This document shows positions 16,485 to 21,048 of a stretch of 21,048 nucleotides of DNA, piece by piece. Source of the stretch: Candidatus Proteinoplasmatales archaeon SG8-5 (lineage in GTDB: Archaea; Thermoplasmatota; Thermoplasmata; SG8-5); assembly GCA_001595885.1 (NCBI GenBank), contig LSSH01000033.1, forward strand, positions 1 to 21,048, read 5' to 3'. Position 1 is the stretch's first letter, and each line of letters begins with the position of its first letter. The notes beneath the pieces were generated by a model. That model did not search any database and was not told the DNA's origin. It saw nothing but the letters and a program-made list of their open reading frames with translations. The translations under genes were made by a program, and so were the position numbers.

Positions 16485-18689
16485 ATGGGACGGAAAGAGG
16501 ATAACATAAGAAAGGCCCAGGCCTTGATGACCAAGCCGATTCAGATCCGCAACATCGGAATAGCGGCGCACATCGACCACGGCAAGACCACGCTCAGCGA
16601 TAACCTGATCGCGGGAGCCGGCATGATGTCGGAGGAACTGGCAGGGAAGCAGCTTCTGCTGGACTACGACGACCAGGAGCAAGCGCGCGGTATCACGATC
16701 AACGCGGCAAACGCATCGATGGTGCACGAGTTCGAGGGCCAGGAATACCTGGTTAACCTGATAGACACTCCCGGGCACGTGGATTTCGGCGGCGACGTGA
16801 CACGTGCAATGAGGGCGGTGGACGGCTCGATCGTCGTTGTGTGCGCCGTCGAGGGCGTGATGCCCCAGACAGAGACCGTCATCAGGCAATCGCTTAAGGA
16901 GAAGGTCAAGCCGTTGCTGTTCATCAACAAGGTCGATCGCCTCATCAACGAGCTGGAAGTGACGCCCGAGCAGATGCAGGAGCGGTTCGTCAAGATCATC
17001 AACGAAGTGAACGGGCTGATCAACAAGATGGTGCCCCCCGAGTTCAAGAAGGAGTGGGGCCTCACCGTCGAGGAAGGGGGCGTTGCATTCGGCTCGGCAT
17101 ACCACAACTGGGCCATTTCGGTCCCGTTCATGAAGCAGACGGGAATTACGTTCAAGGACATCTACGATTTCTGCGACAAGGAGGACCAGAAGACGCTGGC
17201 CAAGAAGGCGCCCATACACCAGATACTCCTTGACATGGTGATAGACCATTTGCCCAACCCGCTCGACGCCCAGAAGATACGGATACCCAACATCTGGCAC
17301 GGCGACATCGAATCCAAGATCGGCCAGAGCATGTTCAAGTGCAGTCCGTCGGGTCCTGTGGCGCTCATGGTCACGAAGATCATCATGGACCAGCACGCCG
17401 GGGAGGTCGCGATAGGCAGACTCTTCAGCGGCACAATCAAGAAGGGAGAGGCCCTCCACGTCATCGGCATGCCCAATCCCAACAGGACCCAGCAGGTCTC
17501 TTTATGTGTGGGAGCCGACCGCATTCCCGTTGAGGAGATCAGCGCAGGCAATATTGTTGCCGTTACCGGTCTGAAGGATGCCATCGCCGGCTCCACGGTC
17601 AGCGACGACCCAGCTACGGAGGCCTTCGAGAAGATAGTACATTACTCGGAACCCGTGGTCACCGTTGCGATAGAAGCGAAGCATACCAAGGACCTGCCCA
17701 AACTGGTCGAGGTCCTGAGGACGGTGGCGAAGGCAGACCCGTCCATACAGGTGGAGATCAATCAGGAAACTGGCGAGCACCTGATGTCAGGCATGGGCGA
17801 GCTTCACCTGGAGATCACAGAATACAGGATCGTCAACGAGCACGGCGTGGAGATCCAGGCATCACTGCCCATCGTCGTCTACAGAGAGGCGGTGGAGAAG
17901 ACGACCGATTCGGAGTTCGAAGGAAAATCACCGAACAAGCACAACCGCTTCTACATCATCACCGAGCCGCTGGAGGAGCCAGTCATGCAGCATATCAAGG
18001 AAGGGAAGGTGCCTTCCGAAGGCGGTCGCGTAAAGGACCCGAAGGTCCTGCAGAAGGAGTTCCAGGAGCTGGGCATGGACAAGGACGAGGCCAAGAACGT
18101 GGAGTGCATCTACGGTCCGAACGTCTTCCTGGACATGACCAAGGGTATACAGTACTTGCACGAGACAATGGAGTTGTGCAGGGAGGCCTTCACCGAGGCG
18201 ATGAAGAAGGGGCCACTGGCCGACGAGAAGTGCATGGGCGTCAAGGTCAAACTGATGGACGCGAAGCTTCACGAGGACAGCATACACCGCGGTCCCGCCC
18301 AGGTGATCCCCGCGGTGCGCCAGGCTGTATACGGAGCCATGTGCGTGAGCAAGCGCATGCTTCTGGAGCCGAAGCAGAGGGTCTTCATCAACGTTCCCCA
18401 GGACGTGATGGGAGCCGCGACGAGCGAGATGCAGGGAAGGCGCGGGACCATCGAGGACATGACCCAGGAGGGCGACATGGTCACCATCAAGGCCAACGCG
18501 CCGGTTTCGGAAATGTTCGGCTTCTCGAACTCGATGAGGAGCGTAACGGGCGGTCGCGCGTTGTGGTCCACCGAGAACAGCGGGTTCGAGCGCATCCCGA
18601 GGGAACTGCAGGACGAGGTCGTTGCCCAGATAAGGACGCGGAAGGGGCTCAAGCCAGAGCCTTACGACGTCGCGTATTACTCGGCTTAG
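16485..18689 (+). CDS. fusA: Translation elongation factor 2 (EF-2), GTPase
   Basis: This 734-residue protein has the usual archaeal EF-2 length. GTPase motifs are intact: G1 AHIDHGKT (28-35), G2 RGITI (68-72), G3 DTPGH (94-98) and G4 NKVD (148-151). Domain IV carries LHEDSIHRGPAQ, in which His601 aligns with the histidine that archaea and eukaryotes convert to diphthamide. The C-terminal domain V is present (MLLEPKQRVFINVPQDVMG; GRRGTIEDM). EF-2 drives ribosome translocation with GTP hydrolysis. ATG 16485 follows GAGGGAT, a good Shine-Dalgarno site, 36 bases after rpsG, so it probably shares the rpsL transcript. Confidence 0.98.
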   Translation: MGRKEDNIRKAQALMTKPIQIRNIGIAAHIDHGKTTLSDNLIAGAGMMSEELAGKQLLLDYDDQEQARGITINAANASMVHEFEGQEYLVNLIDTPGHVDFGGDVTRAMRAVDGSIVVVCAVEGVMPQTETVIRQSLKEKVKPLLFINKVDRLINELEVTPEQMQERFVKIINEVNGLINKMVPPEFKKEWGLTVEEGGVAFGSAYHNWAISVPFMKQTGITFKDIYDFCDKEDQKTLAKKAPIHQILLDMVIDHLPNPLDAQKIRIPNIWHGDIESKIGQSMFKCSPSGPVALMVTKIIMDQHAGEVAIGRLFSGTIKKGEALHVIGMPNPNRTQQVSLCVGADRIPVEEISAGNIVAVTGLKDAIAGSTVSDDPATEAFEKIVHYSEPVVTVAIEAKHTKDLPKLVEVLRTVAKADPSIQVEINQETGEHLMSGMGELHLEITEYRIVNEHGVEIQASLPIVVYREAVEKTTDSEFEGKSPNKHNRFYIITEPLEEPVMQHIKEGKVPSEGGRVKDPKVLQKEFQELGMDKDEAKNVECIYGPNVFLDMTKGIQYLHETMELCREAFTEAMKKGPLADEKCMGVKVKLMDAKLHEDSIHRGPAQVIPAVRQAVYGAMCVSKRMLLEPKQRVFINVPQDVMGAATSEMQGRRGTIEDMTQEGDMVTIKANAPVSEMFGFSNSMRSVTGGRALWSTENSGFERIPRELQDEVVAQIRTRKGLKPEPYDVAYYSA

Positions 18690-18813
18690 GGTCATCGCGT
18701 ATCACAATTGCACGGTATTCGTCAATGTCCGAATTCCGCGGTGCAATATCCATTCGGCTGGTAACAATACGCAACCGTTTCGCGGATTACTGGCCTATTC
18801 AATCTCCGTATAG

Positions 18814-18820
18814 TATAAAT
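18814..18820 (+). promoter_or_regulatory. Likely TATA box for a separate tuf transcript
   Basis: TATAAAT lies about 52-58 bases upstream of the EF-1A start within the 182-base gap after fusA. That would start transcription near 18841-18845 and give a leader of about 30 bases with the GGAGGA ribosome site. A dedicated promoter fits the higher demand for EF-1A than for EF-2. Confidence 0.6.
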
Positions 18821-18858
18821 ACGAGATAGATATAGAGGAACAGCACATATCTTCATTT

Positions 18859-18882
18859 GGAGGAATGATGTATGGCAGATAA
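18859..18882 (+). promoter_or_regulatory. Ribosome site of tuf with an overlapping five-codon reading frame
   Basis: GGAGGA (18859-18864) is the Shine-Dalgarno site for EF-1A, seven bases before ATG 18872. Two tandem ATG codons follow it at once (18865 and 18868) in another frame: ATG ATG TAT GGC AGA TAA, ending after the tuf start. The first ATG abuts the Shine-Dalgarno site and is probably too close to be used well, so 18872 remains the best EF-1A start. Confidence 0.6.
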
Positions 18883-20152
18883 ACCACACATGAACATAGT
18901 GTTCATCGGTCACGTCGACCACGGAAAATCGACCCTGGTAGGCAGGATGCTGTTGGACACTGGAACAATTGAGCCACACATAATCGAGAAGTACAGGAAA
19001 GAGGCGGCTGACAAGGGCAAGGCCAGCTTTGAGTTCGCTTGGGTTATGGACGGGCTGAAGGAGGAGAGAGAGCGCGGGCTGACCATCGACGTCGCCCACA
19101 AGAGATTTGACACAGACAAGTTCTACTTCACTGTCATTGACGCTCCCGGCCACCGTGACTTCGTCAAGAACATGATCACCGGAACCAGCCAAGCAGACGC
19201 GGCTGTCCTGGTCGTAGCAGCCCAGCACGGTGTTGAGGCCCAGACGAAGGAGCACGTGTTCCTCTCCAGGACCCTCGGTGTCGAGCAGGTCATCGTAGCC
19301 ATCAACCAGATGGACGCCACACAACCCGCCTACGACGAGGCCAGGTACAAAGAGGTGAAAGGCCAGGTCGAGACCCTGATGAAGTCGGTGGGCTACAAGG
19401 ACGAGCAGATGAAATTCCTCCCAGTCAGCGCATTCAAGGGGGACAACGCAACAAAACCGCCGTCCGAGAACATGCCCTGGTACAAGGGCAATACGCTCCT
19501 TCAGGAGCTGGACGCCTTGGTCCTGCCACAGAAGGCCACGGACCTGCCGTTGCGCTGGCCCATTCAGGACGTTTACACCATCACCGGTGTCGGAACGGTG
19601 CCCGTCGGTCGTGTCGAGACCGGCGTTCTCAAACCGGACCAGAAGATCATCTTCATGCCGTCCAACAAGGTCGGTGAGGTGAAGAGCATCGAGATGCACC
19701 ACCAGGAGATCCCGAAGGCCGAGCCCGGAGACAACGTCGGAGCCAACATCCGCGGCATTGCCAAGAACGAGGTACGACGGGGCGACGTGGGCGGACCGTC
19801 GGACAACCCGCCGTCAGTGGCCAAGACCTTCACGGCTCAGATTATGGTGCTCAACCACCCGAGCGTGTTGACGGTCGGATACACCCCGGTATTCCACTGC
19901 CACACGGCCCAGGTCGCTTGCACCGTCCTCGAGATCCAGAAGAAGCTGGACCCGAAGACCGGGGCGACCGTTGCCGAGAACCCGGAGTTCATCAAGACGG
20001 GCGACGCGGCCATCATCAAGGTGCAGCCAACGAGGCCGATGGTCATCGAGACCGCGAAAGAGTTCCCGCAGCTGGGAAGGTTCGCCATCCGTGACATGGG
20101 CCAGACAGTGGCCGCCGGCATGTGCATCGCGGTGGAAAAGAAGGAGATGTGA
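18872..20152 (+). CDS. tuf: Translation elongation factor 1-alpha (EF-1A/EF-Tu), GTPase
   Basis: This 426-residue protein has a complete archaeal EF-1A: G1 GHVDHGKS (13-20), G2 RGLTID (69-74, approximate), G3 DAPGH (90-94), switch region sequence FVKNMITGTSQADAAVLV, domain II TGVGTVPVGRVETGVLKP and domain III GYTPVFHCHTAQVAC and GRFAIRDMGQTVAAG. It delivers aminoacyl-tRNA to the ribosomal A site. One unusual residue is Gln146 in the G4 motif, giving NQMD (145-148) where NKMD is nearly universal. The gene has its own upstream TATA box and a strong Shine-Dalgarno site. It lies 182 bases after fusA and 72 bases before rpsJ. Confidence 0.98.
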   Translation: MADKPHMNIVFIGHVDHGKSTLVGRMLLDTGTIEPHIIEKYRKEAADKGKASFEFAWVMDGLKEERERGLTIDVAHKRFDTDKFYFTVIDAPGHRDFVKNMITGTSQADAAVLVVAAQHGVEAQTKEHVFLSRTLGVEQVIVAINQMDATQPAYDEARYKEVKGQVETLMKSVGYKDEQMKFLPVSAFKGDNATKPPSENMPWYKGNTLLQELDALVLPQKATDLPLRWPIQDVYTITGVGTVPVGRVETGVLKPDQKIIFMPSNKVGEVKSIEMHHQEIPKAEPGDNVGANIRGIAKNEVRRGDVGGPSDNPPSVAKTFTAQIMVLNHPSVLTVGYTPVFHCHTAQVACTVLEIQKKLDPKTGATVAENPEFIKTGDAAIIKVQPTRPMVIETAKEFPQLGRFAIRDMGQTVAAGMCIAVEKKEM

Positions 20153-20159
20153 GTCTCCT

Positions 20160-20190
20160 TCACCCTTTCTCTTTTTCTTATGATTTTGAT
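20160..20190 (+). terminator. Possible T-rich transcription terminator after tuf
   Basis: The 72-base gap between tuf and rpsJ contains several T runs (CTTTCTCTTTTTCTTATG, then ATTTTGATTT). Archaeal termination often needs only such tracts on the non-template strand, without a hairpin. Read-through into rpsJ would still be expected, since no clear separate rpsJ promoter is visible apart from a weak TTTAAAAT. Confidence 0.35.
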
Positions 20191-20224
20191 TTAAAATCCT
20201 TATGACGTGAAAAGGGGGGTATGT

Positions 20225-20539
20225 TTGGCGGACCAACGAGCGCGGATATCATTGAGCGGCACCGACCCGAAGAAGGTGGACAGCGTGTGCCAGCAGATAA
20301 AGAAGATATCGGAGCGCACCGGCGTGAGCATGAGCGGCCCCATCCCCATGCCCACGAAGCGCCTGGTCGTCCCGTGCAGAAAATCGCCGGACGGCGAGGG
20401 CACGGAGACCTGGGAGAGATGGGAAATGAGAATCCACAAAAGGTTAATAGATCTAGATGCCGATGAGCGCGCACTGCGCTCATTGATGAGGATCCAGGTT
20501 CCGGACGGCGTCAACATCGAGATCATACTTCGCAACTAG
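20225..20539 (+). CDS. rpsJ: 30S ribosomal protein S10 (uS10), archaeal type
   Basis: This 104-residue protein carries typical archaeal uS10 sequence: RARISLSGTDPKKVDSVCQQ, GVSMSGPIPMPTKRLVVP, RKSPDGEGTETWERWEMRIH, RLIDLDADERALRSLMRIQ and VPDGVNIEI. uS10 is a 30S head protein; the tuf-rpsJ pair is a classic archaeal arrangement. TTG 20225 is chosen as the start because AAGGGGGG (20212-20219) forms the Shine-Dalgarno site just before it and the protein then has normal length. An in-frame GTG at 20207 would add six residues and lies upstream of that site. Confidence 0.96.
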   Translation: MADQRARISLSGTDPKKVDSVCQQIKKISERTGVSMSGPIPMPTKRLVVPCRKSPDGEGTETWERWEMRIHKRLIDLDADERALRSLMRIQVPDGVNIEIILRN

Positions 20540-20551
20540 AATTTTGACATC

Positions 20552-20573
20552 CCCGCGCTAATACACGGGTTTT
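20552..20573 (+). terminator. Possible terminator after rpsJ
   Basis: A short stem, CCCG (20552-20555) with CGGG (20566-20569), is followed at once by TTTT. It starts 13 bases after the rpsJ stop and is well placed to end the translation cluster before the convergent gene. The stem is only four base pairs, so the call is tentative. Confidence 0.35.
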
Positions 20574-20604
20574 GAATCGCCTTACAGTTTGTGTTGTCAC
20601 ACGA

Positions 20605-20652
20605 GCCAGATTTTCTGAATCTGGCGTTCGAACCCCGCCATCACAGGCGGGG
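20605..20652. other. Two strong adjacent hairpins in a convergent intergenic region
   Basis: GCCAGAT-TTTCTGA-ATCTGGC (20605-20625) and CCCCGCC-ATCACA-GGCGGGG (20633-20652) are perfect seven-base-pair stems. They are joined by GTTCGAA (20626-20632). Smaller stems lie on both sides (TGTG/CACA before, GGTT/AACC at 20660-20673). They sit between the 3' ends of rpsJ and the TPR gene. A bidirectional terminator, mRNA 3' protection, a small RNA or a tRNA-derived remnant are all possible; a functional tRNA cannot be folded from it by eye. Confidence 0.5.
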
Positions 20653-20685
20653 CTTGGTGGGTTTGATTCAACCGTGGTGATTAGG

Positions 20686-21048
20686 TTATTTGTCCATCCC
20701 CGCCAGCAATTTTCTGGCCTCTTCAAAATCCTTGTCTATTTCCAGCGCGGCCTCGGCACATTGCCGTGCCTGCTTCGCGTTGCCCTGCTTTTGATAGACC
20801 TTCGCATTGCCCAGCCACGCCCAGATGTATCGGTCGTGGATGCCCAGCGCGGTGTCGAAGTGCCTGGCGGCTTCCTTAAGATTTCCAGCTTCCAGATGGG
20901 CGTTCCCCAATTCATAGAGGGCTTCAATGTTCCTCGGATTGTGCAAGACAGCTTTTTCGAAGCTGGCGAGTGCGTCCTCGCGTCGGTTCGTTTCCATCTC
21001 GATCTTTCCCTTCACGACGAGGGCGCGGGAGCCGAGATTGGGCCTGGC
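20686..21048 (-). CDS. TPR-repeat protein, N-terminal part outside window
   Basis: The frame is open from the right edge to a TAA at 20686-20688 and yields the last 120 residues. They form about three tetratricopeptide repeats: ALVVKGKIEMETNRREDALA ending SFEKAVLHNP; ALYELGNAHLEAGNLKEAAR ending HFDTAL; AWLGNAKVYQKQGNAKQARQ ending CAEAALEID. TPR helices bind other proteins. The sequence before an internal GTG at 21015 (GSRALVV) already matches a TPR helix, so the true start lies beyond the window. It runs towards rpsJ and is probably unrelated to the translation cluster. No specific function can be assigned. Confidence 0.88.
   Translation of the reverse strand, partial: ARPNLGSRALVVKGKIEMETNRREDALASFEKAVLHNPRNIEALYELGNAHLEAGNLKEAARHFDTALGIHDRYIWAWLGNAKVYQKQGNAKQARQCAEAALEIDKDFEEARKLLAGMDK

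Noticed and set aside
16470..18695. Minus-strand frames of 329 and 255 codons opposite fusA
   Set aside because: Antisense shadows of a highly conserved EF-2 gene, with no family resemblance.
20207..20224. GTG 20207 as start of rpsJ
   Set aside because: The strong Shine-Dalgarno sequence lies inside the added part, and TTG 20225 gives the normal uS10 length.
20581..20660. A tRNA gene (Arg TCT-like anticodon arm plus GTTCGAAC)
   Set aside because: No D-arm, no T-stem and no acceptor stem pair around it on either strand. Order and spacing of the elements do not fit a normal tRNA, and I could not make a permuted arrangement work either.
1..21048. CRISPR array, insertion sequence, rRNA or defence system
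   Set aside because: No regularly spaced direct DNA repeats, no transposase motifs or terminal inverted repeats, and no rRNA-like stretches were seen. The protein-level repeats in the surface genes are domain repeats.

Overview
This is an archaeal, euryarchaeal-looking chromosome segment. The evidence is the str-type cluster of archaeal ribosomal proteins and elongation factors (uS12, uS7, EF-2 with a diphthamide-type histidine, EF-1A, uS10), TATA-box promoters with short leaders, and several TTG starts. Large, glycosylation-site-rich secreted S8 proteins of this kind, together with the character of the EF-1A and ribosomal proteins, would fit a Thermoplasmata-related lineage. That assignment is an inference from sequence style, not from a search.

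Left part (1-6020, minus strand): one very long open frame runs off the left edge. It encodes a secreted multidomain subtilisin-family (S8, Kp43-like) peptidase. It has a signal peptide, a two-part propeptide, an intact D313/H344/S574 triad with oxyanion N463, a C-terminal beta-barrel, a sialidase-type Asp-box propeller region and further Ig/FN3-like modules. At least 2006 residues are in the window and the C terminus is outside.

A 262-base AT-rich divergent intergenic region (6021-6282) carries a promoter for each direction and nested inverted repeats.

Middle (6283-14928, plus strand): a single 2881-residue surface protein. It has an S8 fold, but the catalytic His and Ser positions are occupied by Arg and Ala, while the Asp and the oxyanion Asn remain. 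About 1000 residues separate the Asp motif from the former His motif. This insertion holds a carbohydrate-binding-like module and a seven-bladed WD40-like propeller. A 30-35-residue repeat occurs twice before and three times after the S8 core. The protein ends with a PPC-like domain, Ig-like modules, one membrane helix, an acidic cytoplasmic tail and a short SHOCT-like segment. The active and inactive S8 proteins, transcribed divergently, are the most unusual part of the window and may work together at the cell surface (inference).

Right part (15011-20539, plus strand): rpsL-rpsG-fusA-tuf-rpsJ, the translation cluster. There is a promoter before rpsL and a separate one before tuf. uS7 has a 145-residue Lys/Glu/Pro-rich N-terminal extension. 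EF-1A has NQMD instead of the usual NKMD guanine-binding motif. The RNA polymerase genes that often precede rpsL in archaea are absent; the giant surface protein gene lies there instead.

Right edge (20540-21048): a short convergent intergenic region with a series of hairpins, then the 3' part of a TPR-repeat gene on the minus strand that runs off the window. No rRNA, convincing tRNA, insertion sequence or CRISPR array was seen.
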